This document shows, piece after piece, positions 22,401-29,660 of a stretch of 64,000 bases of DNA (position 1 is the first letter of the stretch; each line of letters starts with the position of its first letter). The translations under genes and the position numbers were made by a program. The notes under the pieces are model-generated. The model ran no database searches. It worked only from the letters and a program-made list of their open reading frames with translations, and was not told the origin of the DNA. Source of the stretch: Hyalella azteca (lineage: Eukaryota > Arthropoda > Malacostraca > Amphipoda > Hyalellidae); the NCBI RefSeq assembly GCF_000764305.2, contig NW_025941463.1:1-64000 (forward strand), read 5' to 3'.

Positions 22401-23249
22401 GTCATCGTATCTTTGCTACTATGCATTGTATCGATGCCTCTCATAAATAAGCAAAAAAACTTTTACCGAGATACGTCGGGTTAACTTTATCGAACACACA
22501 GTTTAAAAACCCCGCCCATTGACCTTACTAGAATTAGTTCGCCTCAACCTCCTAAATTACTTAATTTTTTTTTTTGTGAAAACTCGCTTTTACAGTTTAG
22601 CATCTATTTAGATTTGTTTCAGTTACTTAGTTTTATTAATTCACAGTAATATATAGTGTCGCTCCGCAACTCCCAATCTAAAATGAAGGCCAACAGTTAA
22701 GATGAGGTTTTTCTTCTCATTTTCTTGTTCTGTAGTTTCTTGGGATTTTCCGAGATTTTGCCTCATGTTCGAGTGCTGCGAAAAACGCTACTTCCTGTTT
22801 ACTGTTACTTCGTCAAAGATCATTAAATTTTCCTTATCGATTCTTTTGAGAATGAAAGTGTGTGCTCATGCATTTTTCTTTCAACGCATGCGCTGAAAGT
22901 GTCACGTTCGCTCAAACATCCGAAAATTATAATTTGATAATTACAATTTATAATAAATTGTACATAGTCATTACAATTGATGTATAATTTTGCGTAATGA
23001 TTTAAAGAATAACTTTTTGTTTCAGGAGTGCAGTCTCACGAGATGACCTCGTCGGCGAGCATGAAGAGTATCTTCAAATTTTTCAGTGAGCGTCTGGCGC
23101 TACCAACTTCCATGGACGTCGACCTCCCGGACTCAGGTAACGAAGAAGTGTCCGAAACCTTCCCTCAAGAAGATTCCGAAGTCGCTGTTGCGGAAGATGA
23201 AGAAAGTCCTGCTAAAAAGGTCACTAAATTTGAGGACAAATCTAATTGA
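7388..23249 (+). CDS. Arb2A: Arb2A / FAM172A homologue, nine coding exons, 525 aa
   Basis: Join 7388-7450, 10358-10445, 10673-10776, 11468-12111, 12424-12565, 13385-13504, 15365-15469, 15992-16079, 23026-23249. Every junction is GT/AG and every phase fits, giving 1578 nt with one stop (TGA 23247-23249). Family blocks appear in order: [12 protein letters not shown] (about 39-50), HYEALGK (79-85), [16 protein letters not shown] (285-300), [16 protein letters not shown] (301-316), AHSYGG (376-381), FTDSVH (404-409), SSEPLDT (429-435), SIFKFF (463-468). These mark the Arb2 domain, an alpha/beta-hydrolase-like fold; Ser378 in HSYGG is the nucleophile-elbow residue, and Asp406 and His456 are candidate triad partners (inferred). 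Relatives act in the nucleus with Argonaute, chromatin and alternative splicing. Unusual: a low-complexity insert at about 112-264, and a shorter loop before exon 6 than in vertebrates. The start in exon 1 is the first in-frame ATG right after an acceptor; an upstream coding exon cannot be excluded. Confidence 0.93.
8700..10336 (-). mobile_element. Complete Tc1-like transposon with long inverted repeats, 1637 bp
   Basis: Flanked by TA target duplications (8698-8699 and 10337-10338). Left repeat 8700-8915 and right repeat 10120-10336 are about 217 bp each and highly similar; both start CAGTGGGGGG. Each has an outer motif (AAATATTYGTACACTTGAAA) and a related inner motif (AAGTATTCGTACAAAACAA), the IR/DR plan known from Sleeping Beauty-type Tc1 elements, where both are transposase binding sites. 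The single intact transposase gene runs opposite to Arb2A. Good ends, an intact frame and exact target duplication point to a recent insertion. Confidence 0.95.
8936..10024 (-). CDS. Tc1-family DD34E transposase, intact, 362 aa
   Basis: Cut-and-paste transposase. The N-terminal half has a first helix-turn-helix (about 27-70), a GRPR-like linker GAPRKIS (81-87) and a second helix-turn-helix (about 91-132), forming the paired-like domain that binds the inverted repeats. The catalytic core carries LWTDETK (Asp175), [11 protein letters not shown] (Asp266) and [11 protein letters not shown] (Glu301); exactly 34 residues separate Asp266 and Glu301, which defines the Tc1 DD34E class. The glycine-rich box [10 protein letters not shown] (209-218) is present. 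No stop or frameshift is seen, and the length matches active Tc1 proteins. The true start may be Met20 (MAKGKELT, codon 9965-9967), the more usual N-terminus for the family; the 19 extra residues would then be untranslated. Confidence 0.95.
   Translation of the reverse strand: MQLPDHSATARSTYKKVSKMAKGKELTSSQKQVKQLILSRWKEGESYRKIARHLNVPFSTVASFIGRFKTRDSVENQRRSGAPRKISARSARLLGRKIQKNPQITRGELQSHLSASGIQVTKRTISNELHRNELKSRTPRKTPLLMKRHQDARLKFVKEHKDKDYAFWEKVLWTDETKIELFGRNYRHHVWRKDGEAYLPKNTVPTVKFGGGNIMIWGCFSAKGVGNISLIDGRMNAANYQSILENNLTTSVEKQELPGDWIFQQDNDPKHTARSTKKWFADRNVHVMEWPSQSPDLNPIENLWRYLKIQIKKRSPTNIENLKVVCQEELYKIPVSICKSLVETYRNRLVSVELNKGYSNKY
10358..10445 (+). CDS. Arb2A: Arb2A exon 2
   Basis: Encodes the start of the conserved region ([14 protein letters not shown]) and ends in phase 1 at donor GTGGGT. 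The next possible donor four bases downstream would break the frame with exon 3. The acceptor tract is separated from the transposon by only 19 nt. Confidence 0.9.
10673..10776 (+). CDS. Arb2A: Arb2A exon 3
   Basis: Encodes [20 protein letters not shown] and ends HYEALGK, matching the vertebrate GQLRxIKTGEPFxF...YEALGE block. The acceptor CCAG at 10669-10672 is chosen because it restores the frame from exon 2; the CAG three bases later would delete one codon and is a possible NAGNAG alternative. Confidence 0.92.
10777..11467 (+). other. Arb2A: Arb2A intron 3
   Basis: About 690 bp of AT-rich sequence. No repeat, element or second gene was recognised. Confidence 0.8.
11468..12111 (+). CDS. Arb2A: Arb2A exon 4, with long low-complexity insert
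   Basis: 644 bp. It starts [20 protein letters not shown], matching the family block ending LEKDCNL, and ends [20 protein letters not shown] then AGQWARR. Between them lie about 150 residues rich in Ser, Thr, Gln, Asp, Glu and Ala without family similarity, where vertebrate proteins have only a short linker. The insert is open throughout in the same frame and no internal splice pair is obvious, so it appears to be translated. Ends in phase 2 at donor GTGAGC. Confidence 0.93.
12112..12423 (+). other. Arb2A: Arb2A intron 4
   Basis: 312 bp, AT-rich, ending TTGCAATTTCAG. Nothing else seen. Confidence 0.85.
12424..12565 (+). CDS. Arb2A: Arb2A exon 5
   Basis: Encodes [20 protein letters not shown] then [14 protein letters not shown], closely matching the vertebrate LIINEDLDSGTQIPFI...GYGVIVLNPNEN block. 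Donor GTAATA at 12566. A 17-bp minisatellite starts about ten bases inside the following intron. Confidence 0.95.
12576..12927. repeat. 17-bp minisatellite at the start of Arb2A intron 5, about 20 copies
   Basis: Unit CATTATTCCTTCTATGC with scattered substitutions. It begins about 10 nt after the 5' splice site of exon 5. Because 17 is not a multiple of 3, it opens several long but meaningless plus-strand frames in all three phases, which should not be annotated as proteins. Confidence 0.95.
12958..13011. repeat. Perfect 18-bp stem hairpin in Arb2A intron 5
   Basis: AAAAATTCACCATATCTT at 12958-12975 is exactly complementary to 12994-13011, with an 18-nt loop. It lies directly after the 17-bp array. 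Confidence 0.8.
13140..13330. repeat. Palindrome-rich GGTAC repeat upstream of Arb2A exon 6
   Basis: Alternating copies of AAGGTACAT and ATGTACCTT form many short perfect palindromes such as GGTACATATGTACC. The tract ends about 55 nt before exon 6, so it may affect folding of the intron end. Confidence 0.8.
13385..13504 (+). CDS. Arb2A: Arb2A exon 6, nucleophile-elbow exon
   Basis: Encodes a segment ending [23 protein letters not shown] is the nucleophile elbow of the Arb2 fold (Ser378). The [14 protein letters not shown] segment aligns with vertebrate SPEEHAIYVWDHFI. Donor GTCAGT at 13505. The last 35-40 bases of this exon with its donor are copied downstream (13570-13890). Confidence 0.95.
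13466..13890. repeat. Tandem duplication spanning exon 6 end and its 5' splice site
   Basis: CCCACAGCTATGGTGG recurs at 13470, 13570, 13640, 13740 and 13810, spaced 100, 70, 100 and 70 bp, a 170-bp higher-order unit. The long version contains exon codons for AHSYGG...SL plus the donor GTCAGT (13505, 13675, 13845); the short version has a deletion of about 30 bp removing the donor. Confidence 0.95.
13891..14527 (+). other. Arb2A: Arb2A intron 6, middle part
   Basis: Non-coding. Two related blocks of about 55 bp (14381-14434 and 14471-14523, core CAGTTTTGATTTTAAT or CAATTTTGATTTTAAT) precede the hAT element. Confidence 0.6.
14536..15192. mobile_element. Non-autonomous hAT element in Arb2A intron 6, 657 bp
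   Basis: Ends CAGTGGTTCCCAAAGTGGGC and, reversed, CAGTGGTTCCCAAACTTTTT: classic hAT terminal inverted repeats (the CAGTGGTTCCCAA class). Flanked by 8-bp target copies GTCTATGG (14528-14535) and GTCTATAG (15193-15200), 7 of 8 identical. No transposase remains. Confidence 0.9.
15365..15469 (+). CDS. Arb2A: Arb2A exon 7
   Basis: Encodes [20 protein letters not shown] then [15 protein letters not shown], matching vertebrate VTAVALTDSVH. Asp406 in FTDS is the likely acid of the hydrolase-like triad. Donor GTTTGT is weak; a 20-bp minisatellite starts about 3 nt inside the intron. Confidence 0.93.
15473..15612. repeat. 20-bp minisatellite at the start of Arb2A intron 7, about 7 copies
   Basis: Unit GCCTATCATGCTGATATGCA; the last five copies are nearly identical and the first, next to the splice site, is diverged. 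Confidence 0.95.
15613..15991 (+). other. Arb2A: Rest of Arb2A intron 7
   Basis: About 380 bp of non-coding sequence ending at acceptor TAATGCCACAG. Nothing else recognised. Confidence 0.8.
15992..16079 (+). CDS. Arb2A: Arb2A exon 8
   Basis: Encodes [20 protein letters not shown] then PRDVVIFSA, matching vertebrate CNWVSSSEPLDT...VSAG. Ends in phase 1 at donor GTGAGG. Confidence 0.93.
16085..16295. repeat. 41-bp minisatellite at the start of Arb2A intron 8, about 4.5 copies
   Basis: Unit beginning TGATGGAGGAGTGAAGTGTT and ending AGCTGGTGTGTGG. The first partial copy starts about six bases after the 5' splice site and is broken by an adapter sequence and an N. Confidence 0.9.
16109..16128. 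other. Sequencing adapter (Nextera mosaic end) plus N in the assembly
   Basis: CTGTCTCTTATACACATCT at 16109-16127 is identical to the Tn5/Nextera mosaic-end adapter and is followed by the only N seen in the window. This is laboratory sequence left by gap filling, not biology, and array copies are probably missing here. Confidence 0.97.
16296..20582 (+). other. Arb2A: Arb2A intron 8, first part
   Basis: No gene is recognised. A degenerate tract of TGTGCTGTGCATTGCGTTTA-like units spans about 17030-17290 and produces overlapping open frames on both strands. Short AT-rich palindromes occur near 18120-18160 (TATATACATGTATATA). A GC-rich patch at 19800-19960 and another at 20380-20540 look different from the background, but nothing identifies them. 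Confidence 0.6.
20583..21088. repeat. 18-bp minisatellite in Arb2A intron 8, about 28 copies
   Basis: Unit CACTTCCCTCGCTGTGCC. The period is a multiple of three, so long frames stay open on both strands (up to 240 codons) and encode only a six-residue periodic string; there is no sign of a real protein. The first 180 bp contain a larger duplicated block with CTCCCTCCTTCCCTCCTTG. Confidence 0.95.
21089..23025 (+). other. Arb2A: Arb2A intron 8, last part
   Basis: A good acceptor-like site TTCTTCTCTTTCAG ends at 21144, followed by about 100 bases that are GC-richer than the surroundings and stop in frame at 21257. It could be a cryptic or alternative exon but has no protein similarity. A GC-rich block at about 22040-22200 is likewise unexplained. 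The intron ends TTTGTTTCAG at 23025. Confidence 0.5.
23026..23249 (+). CDS. Arb2A: Arb2A exon 9, last coding exon
   Basis: Encodes [20 protein letters not shown], matching vertebrate DRHELTSWKSFPSIFKFF, then an acidic tail and the end [14 protein letters not shown]. His456 is the candidate triad histidine. The KKVTK patch could act in nuclear import (inference). Stop TGA at 23247-23249. Confidence 0.93.
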
Positions 23250-24365
23250 ACGCTCATTTTAAAGAAAGGTCGTGCGCCGATGGAGACTTGGAGGGGTAAG
23301 AATTTTTGATTTTGCAATCGGTAAATTTGTTTGCGGTTCCTCATGGCTATAGTCCCATCAGAACGTCGAATAACACCTGCATCATGTGTTGACGGCAGAT
23401 TAAGTCGAGTGGGCAGTTACTTGATGTAGTCCGTCAAATTATTATTAATCAGGCAGAAACTTTCGCGTATTGTGCGCCAGTTATACGTATCGTTCGCAAG
23501 TGTTTTGAAAAGTTATTTGTTTTGGTATATCTCGTCTTATTAGTTTGAATTCAGTCGTTACAGTGCATTGCTTCAGTCCTGCACAAAATGTCTTCACTTC
23601 AATGTTTTATTGCACTGATTAACGTAAATTAGTTCTGGTAGTAATATCTGGAATAATTTTGCTTGATTTAATTTAATAATTTTATTTTACGTGGGTTTTG
23701 TGTCTGTTTTTTTTTTACTTGGCATACGCTCTGTCCCTGGAGAATTCGCATCTAAAACTGTTCTCAATAGGCACTTACTGGAAAGCCTAGTGATAAGAAC
23801 GTGTATCAGTATGATTTGTATCAGTGCACTTGGGATTATACAGTTACTTCTCTAACTTTGATCCACTTTCAGTGTGTGTCTCAAGGTTATGTTTGTCATT
23901 TTCATTAATCAGTCGTCCAATAATGCGGTCCGCAGATGCAAGACCCAGGCTGTGATTGCGTATAACTTAGAAATTGTGTAGGGATCCGAGGCAACATAAC
24001 AGCTGCACGCGAAGTCTGTGGGGGTTGCATGATTTTTAGCTTGTTGCTTTAAGGAAAATCTTTAACTATTTCTAATTATTTCTTTAAAACTAAGTCAAAA
24101 TTTTCCATTTCTTATAGTTATCGTTAAGTATAAGACATTCAATTCTCTGCTTATTAACACATACCTACATTTTATGATATTTTGCGAGTCAATAAGAAAC
24201 TGTCACATGCTTTAGTTTTTTGGACGTTTAGTGAGCTGAATGATGGAAATTGTCCCTGGAATTTGAGCTACGCTTTATCAAGAGAATAGTTTATGTCGAT
24301 TAGATGGTTTCTGAAGCCTGCTTTGGAATATCGGTGGAATAAAACGATGTTTTAAACAATTTTTG
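23250..24365 (+). other. Arb2A: Likely Arb2A 3' untranslated region
   Basis: Follows the stop codon. A canonical poly(A) signal AATAAA is at 24338-24343; the true cleavage site is not proven and other signals could be used. Confidence 0.45.
24338..24343 (+). terminator. Candidate poly(A) signal of Arb2A
   Basis: AATAAA on the plus strand 1.1 kb after the stop. Picked by motif only. Confidence 0.4.
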
Positions 24366-24756
24366 AGATCATTTATTAATGAATCGAGAGAGAATATTTA
24401 TACGAAATGGAGAATTTGTGGTTTATATAAGTACAAATTTGGGATGCCCTAATTCATCCTTATTCAAATGCTTATATCTAATATTTATTGTACTGCTGCA
24501 CGTATTGTCTCGCACGGTCAGAAAATAACCATTGTCATACTTGGACCGCGTTCGGTCCTTAGTAACGCACATCAATTTTGCTTCGACATCAGTAAATTTA
24601 ATATAAATGATGACAGTATCTTCATAAACATGCGAAAAAAATCCACGCTGTTTCGTTGCAGAATTTCTTGGCACAGAGTTTGAGTTTATATGAGTGCGGG
24701 TGTCGTGCATGCAAACATTCCTGTTCAACTTCAACTATGTGAAGCGTAACGATGTT

Positions 24757-24906
24757 CAGGGGCAATACTTTCAAAACTTGCTAAGTGAACGTAAGTATTT
24801 ACGCTCTATTTTCTTGTCTATGATTGGTGGATTTTGCTTGAAAGGCCGTCAATGATTGGCTGATGAACTTACGATCTCTTAACTTTTTTTGAAAGTACAG
24901 GACCAG
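24757..24906 (-). mobile_element. 150-bp dispersed element, copy 1 (inverted)
   Basis: Starts CAGGGGCAATACTTTCAAAA and ends GAAAGTACAGGACCAG, imperfect inverted repeats of a hAT-like end. Highly similar in reverse orientation to 39621-39772 and 46039-46189, sharing CGTAAGTAYTTACG and GCAAAATCCACCA (here as complements). No clear target duplication. Confidence 0.75.
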
Positions 24907-27035
24907 AGTTGTGATCTTACATTCAAGACGCTATGTTCGGCAGAGATGAATTTTATCGAGAGTTGATACATTTTAGGTGGTGTGAGTTACATGCTATCCT
25001 TTTCTTAGTTTCTGCCATCACTTTAGATTGTCCAGCGCTCGTGCAGGTAATTTAGTTTTGTAGAAAATTTTATATCAAAATGAGAATATTTTTTTCTCTT
25101 CAAACCCTTTCATTGTCATAGAAGAATGCATATCTTCAAAAATTACATCCCGTTTTAATGTGTTATAGGTAACATCATTTTGTTTTGCTGATCGAGTATT
25201 GATAACCAACGATAATTTTATGATGAAAATCTGAACCAATCGTAAATACATTGTTAAAGAATTACTTTAAGTAAGAAATTCATATTATTTCAACGTAGAA
25301 ATAAATGGGAATCTTCCATATTTCATTCCGGGAGGATATCTCAACAATTGTTCCTAATTTTAAAGAAAATTGTACTGGTGATTTATTAAATGCACGTTAT
25401 CTTATCACTATTTTTGTGCTGTGCTGTGCCGGCGAAACGATCGGTACTCACGATACCAAATGAAACTTAACCTCACCAATAAAGGAAATGTAATAAATAA
25501 TTAACTCATTCATCGATATCTGACTCAATTAACTAACAAAATGTTCTATGTAAAGGAAGCATCGACTGATCCAAAGGTGATATTTCGAGCATTTTGCTCA
25601 ACGACGCGACATTTAAAACGATTTTGTGAAATAGCAACGTTGAGTCAAACTGGTGAGCAGCACACGCTGCTGCTTGCATGACGCATCAGTGAGCATCACA
25701 CGCTGCTGCAGCTCATCATGACGTGCCTTAATTGTGCTTTCTTAGTTACAATGAAACCTTCACATTTAAAAGCCGATTCACGATGTTTTGCTTACAGGTA
25801 ATCCTATTTATCTATCCTCACTCACGAATTGTTAACATTGAAATCAGGTATCAAAGACGTGGTTTTATCCTGAACTGATAGCTTGGCTATAATTTCCCCA
25901 TAGTGCATTTCTTACGAACGTTTAGTCGACGCTCAAAGCTCCTTAATATTCATTAAGACATTTCACTGCTTTAGATTCATCTTAAAATTATTAATATTTA
26001 GCATATACTGCGGATAATCCCTGTACAGTTAGTATGTACACGAATTTACATGTTCCTTGTGAGCAACTCTGGCCAATACTAAATAGAAACTGTAATCAAC
26101 GCTATTATTCAACCGTAGTATTATTCATCAAATGTACAAATCAACAGGTAACAGCAGCGTATTACTCGTACAAACAAAATAAGGGCGGAGCACATCAGAA
26201 CAGTTCTTATCATGAGCAGCTAGGAGATCTTAAATCACCTCGATGTATAGCTTTCATTATTGTCGGTTCTAAATTATTTGTGCACCGAGGTTCCAGGTTC
26301 ATGACATTGCAGCCATGAATTTACAAGGTAATATAGTAACTAATTAAGTCGATTTTATCGAATTACATTCGCATTCCCATTGTTTTGCTCTGTTTTTGCC
26401 GACATTCGCCAAGCTAATAAAGGTTAACAAAATATAGGAAATTTCTGTTCACGGGCTACTGGGTCAAGCAATTTAAAATTAGTATATTTAGGAAGGAGCC
26501 CTTCATTCAAGCACGTTTCATTAAAAATAATAGCGGTTTTGCTTTAAATTTATTTATAATTTAACTTGACTAGGTGCCTAACAATACGAGCTACTGTTGG
26601 TTCTGATAATTTCAAAATTTCACCTAAAAAAAAGTTTTTTAAAATTTACGAGGCGTTAGGCATCTAGAAAAGTTAAATTATAAGAAAATTTTATGCAAGA
26701 CCGGCATTATTTTCTATGAAACGGTAAACATTCATTAACATTAAAGAGGTAAACATTATTGTCATGAATCATGGGTTCAAAATGTATTCACGGGCGTGGG
26801 CTGCAAATTACATCTTAGATATGCAGTATTCAGAAAATTTGCGAGCCCGGAACGGGACGGAATATCTAGAGAATTACTGGGATATATTATCCTCCTTTCA
26901 GAAAAATTGTGCACTGAAGCTCGCTACTCATTTTAACAAATAATTATTGTCTCATTATGGACCTGTTAATTTGAACTAGCACTGTAACACTATTTATTTA
27001 CGCACTAGTCATTTGTCTGCACATTGTGGACTCAC
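24907..27035. other. Arb2A-svp intergenic stretch
   Basis: No gene recognised. A short two-copy duplication of GAGCA(G/T)CACACGCTGCTGC lies at about 25655-25715. The rest is AT-rich and featureless. Confidence 0.6.
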
Positions 27036-27572
27036 TAATCAGGTTTTAGATTCTTTATTGGACGTTAGGAACAATTTAGCGGAACAATCCTCGAAAGCAG
27101 AAGCTGAGTACAAGTTTGTCGCTGAGATACACGGTATCGGAGAAGAACTTTGATGGTCCATAGGAAATGCAGATGCTTGGGTTGACGTTGAGACGAGACG
27201 CGCTGGCGAAGATATCGCCACACCGGCGACAGGCTCTTTGCTGGCTGCCATTGCCGGGACGCTCGCTAGACTCTCTGCCGTGATGGCCGTAACTGCGGAC
27301 ACTGCACTAGCAATCAGGGCCGGTAGGATTCCGTAAGAGTGATGATAATGATTACTGTCTTCGCGATGATGATGGTCGGTTATAGAGGAATGATAAGCAT
27401 CATCATGATTTTTGTGGTAGTACCGAGCGCGTCACCTAAAGCCAGCGGCGAGGGTAGGCAAGGTAAAAGAATGCGAGGGCGGCAGCGCGCGCGCCGCCCC
27501 TCCTTGGATGCAGTGGCTGGGGGCGCTGAGGGAGGAAGTGGAGGCGACCGTGGACGCTCCCAGGGCTGACTG
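27036..27572 (-). other. svp: Likely svp 3' untranslated region
   Basis: Lies directly after the svp stop on the minus strand. It is richer in G+C than its surroundings (27160-27560), with open frames in both directions that show no protein similarity. A minus-strand poly(A) signal AATAAA is at 27054-27059. Confidence 0.45.
27054..27059 (-). terminator. Candidate poly(A) signal of svp
   Basis: AATAAA on the minus strand (TTTATT on plus), about 515 bp after the stop codon. Motif only. Confidence 0.4.
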
Positions 27573-27630
27573 TCACATGTTGTTCATGTAGGGGTACGTC
27601 GTAAACGAAGAGCCGGACAGCAGCATGTCT
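27573..27630 (-). CDS. svp: svp last coding exon
   Basis: Acceptor GTGTGCAG is followed by A-GAC-ATG, completing [22 protein letters not shown] and stop TGA (27573-27575). 58 bp coding. Phase fits the donor at 29111. Confidence 0.93.
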
Positions 27631-29331
27631 CTGCACACGATAATAACAACATTTGAAGAGTAAATATTCGAAAAGATTTTATTTTAGATCATTTTAAATT
27701 AAAATTCGTGTATTATTTGCGTTATTTCGCTACATAATATCATTTGCACAATAATAACATCATTTGAAGAGTAAATGTTCGAAAACATTTTATACTAGCT
27801 TATTTTAAATTAAAATTCCTGTATTAGTTACGTTATTTTACTTCAAGGTTACAAATATGCACATCTAAATCATCATGTACTGCAATAAATCACAATTTAA
27901 AATTGAATCTTTGTAGGTATATGAATGGTTATAAGTCCGTTTGCTGAAAAACTTTAGTTTTCTATCACTAATATATGTCTTCTAGTCATTCTATTCCAAC
28001 CTTACGAGCGTTATACTCATTCATTACCAGAGAAGCTAATTCAGTGTTAAGAACCAAACAATCCAGTTGTAAGAAAACTAAACTCGGATTCATGTGTCAG
28101 AATACATTTTACTTTCATAAATGTTTAGAATCAACGAGTGAAATCGATCAGACGATGGGTAAGTATTTAACAAATTCCATCAAGCAATTGGAAAAATCTT
28201 GAATTTTCTAAATTTCTTATTATATCGTGAAAATACTCGAATATTTCTTTAAACTAATGATACAGCCTTTGAACGCTTATGCAGCGCTTGTGGAAAATTT
28301 GAAACACTTCACTCTGATATGAAACACATATAGCTTGCTTATGGCTGGCCAAGTTTCGCCGGGAGACTGCTGAATTTTAATGTTTATAGCAAGGGTGTAG
28401 CTCCAAAACGTACATTTTAAAGAACTAATGTGTATCTTTCGAATGAAAATTCATGACTATAATCCTATCGTTGCCCAAAAGGCATCATCCTGAAACTTAT
28501 TGCGGGAATGTTTGATATTCCAATGCAAGATTTTAATATATGCACGCTTTATTGCATTCCATTACTAAAAAATGTTTAGGTTTGTTGCATAATAAAGCTT
28601 TTGGATAAACTGCGATCATGGCTGGAAATATTTCAACCGAATAATGCTTTAGAAATTTTGAAGAGAAACTCGACTTCTAATTGGCGTGTGAAAAATAAAT
28701 TTCGAAATCGAGAAATTATTTTGAATTAATTACGATATCAAGAACCATTAAATTCGATTGATGTTCCATTAACTGCGTATTTGGAAAGGAAATTCTAAAT
28801 AAAAATGAATTATTTAATTAATGGATTCAAAAAACATCAATTGATTTGATAAGTACTTTTGTGAAACTATAAAAAATACAACACTGCGTTATTTTATCAG
28901 TGATGCCAAATTAAGTAGATCATGAATTAAATTTAGCGTATATATTTTGACTTAGGTATAATTTTGTATATTTTTAGGTATATATTTTGACTTTCATTAA
29001 AGCGCTAGTTTCTTATTTAAATTAATTAAAAATGGCAAATTATAAGAGACCGCAACTACTGACCCTAATATAAGTTACTTGTCATTCATAAATGATAAGA
29101 CAACTACTGACCTGATGAGAGTTTCGATGGGCGTCTTGCCGACGAGTTTATAAAAGAAGAGTTGCTCTATGACCTGCGAAGACACGGTCCTAAGTGACGG
29201 CAGACGAAGCAAGAGCTTGCCGAAGCGAGTGGGCTGGTTAGGGTATTGGTTCCGGCAGTACTCCTCCAGCACACACTGACTCTTCTCTTGTACACTCTCT
29301 ATGTGCGCCAGGTCGCTCAGGCCGCATGCAT
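27573..29331 (-). CDS. svp: seven-up / COUP-TF nuclear receptor (NR2F), 3' end only
   Basis: Orphan nuclear receptor; a DNA-binding transcription factor that specifies neural and mesodermal cell fates in arthropods. Join on the minus strand: 29331-29112, then 27630-27573. The visible 91 codons encode the end of the ligand-binding domain: [71 protein letters not shown], then DMLLSGSSF and the stop. These are near-identical to COUP-TF proteins. The intron splits the AF-2 segment between the two bases AG and the third base of the Arg codon in TLIRDMLLSG. The tail reads TTYPYMNNM, where vertebrate proteins have NWPY and fly Svp SWPY. The DNA-binding domain and earlier exons were not found in the remaining 34 kb, so the gene is incomplete in this window. 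Confidence 0.95.
27632..27840. repeat. 113-bp tandem duplication abutting the svp last-exon 3' splice site
   Basis: TGCACA...ATAATAACA, TTTGAAGAGTAAAT and TTAAATTAAAATTC recur in order at 27632 and 27745 (offset about 113 bp). One edge of the unit coincides with the acceptor of the exon at 27630. Confidence 0.85.
27841..29052 (-). other. svp: svp last intron, remainder
   Basis: AT-rich, no second gene. The short plus-strand frame at 27975-28202 has no recognisable similarity. Confidence 0.7.
29053..29112. repeat. Partial duplicate of the svp 5' splice site
   Basis: CAACTACTGACC (plus strand) occurs at 29101-29112, the svp donor GTCAGTAGTTG on the minus strand, and again at 29053-29064, 48 bp downstream in the intron. 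Confidence 0.75.
29112..29331 (-). CDS. svp: svp penultimate coding exon (end of ligand-binding domain)
   Basis: 220 bp. Acceptor TTTGTTTGCAG, then AT-GCA-TGC (the Asp codon of DACGLSD is split). Ends CTC-ATC-AG at donor GTCAGT. If the donor is not used, the frame continues 11 codons ([11 protein letters not shown]) to a stop at 29075, giving a protein without DMLLSG. Confidence 0.96.
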
Positions 29332-29660
29332 CTGCAAACAAATTTATATAATGTCAACAACAATAACAATAGAGGAATAAATAAGATAGGTATAGAGTAT
29401 ATAGACTGATGTATACGGTATGTTTGTACAGCATAAAAACCACAGATCAGGTAATATGGCAGTTGCTCTAATCTACTCTTGATTTTTTTTAATTATTCAA
29501 TTTTTTAATTGAAGAGTCAGATCAACCAGGTCGCTCAGGCCGCATGCATCTGCACACAAATTGATATAATGTCAACAACACTAACAATAGATGAATAAAT
29601 AAGATAGGTACGTATAGAGTATATAGACTGATATATGCTGTTTGTTAGTACAGCATAGCA
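29308..29660. repeat. Tandem duplication of the svp exon 3' splice site region
   Basis: The plus-strand block CCAGGTCGCTCAGGCCGCAT onward, holding the first 24 exon bases, the acceptor and about 110 bp of intron, occurs at 29308 and again at 29526 (offset 218). The upstream copy keeps a TGTGCAG acceptor (TTTGTGTGCAG), so it is a decoy splice site with a 24-base exon remnant. Confidence 0.9.
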
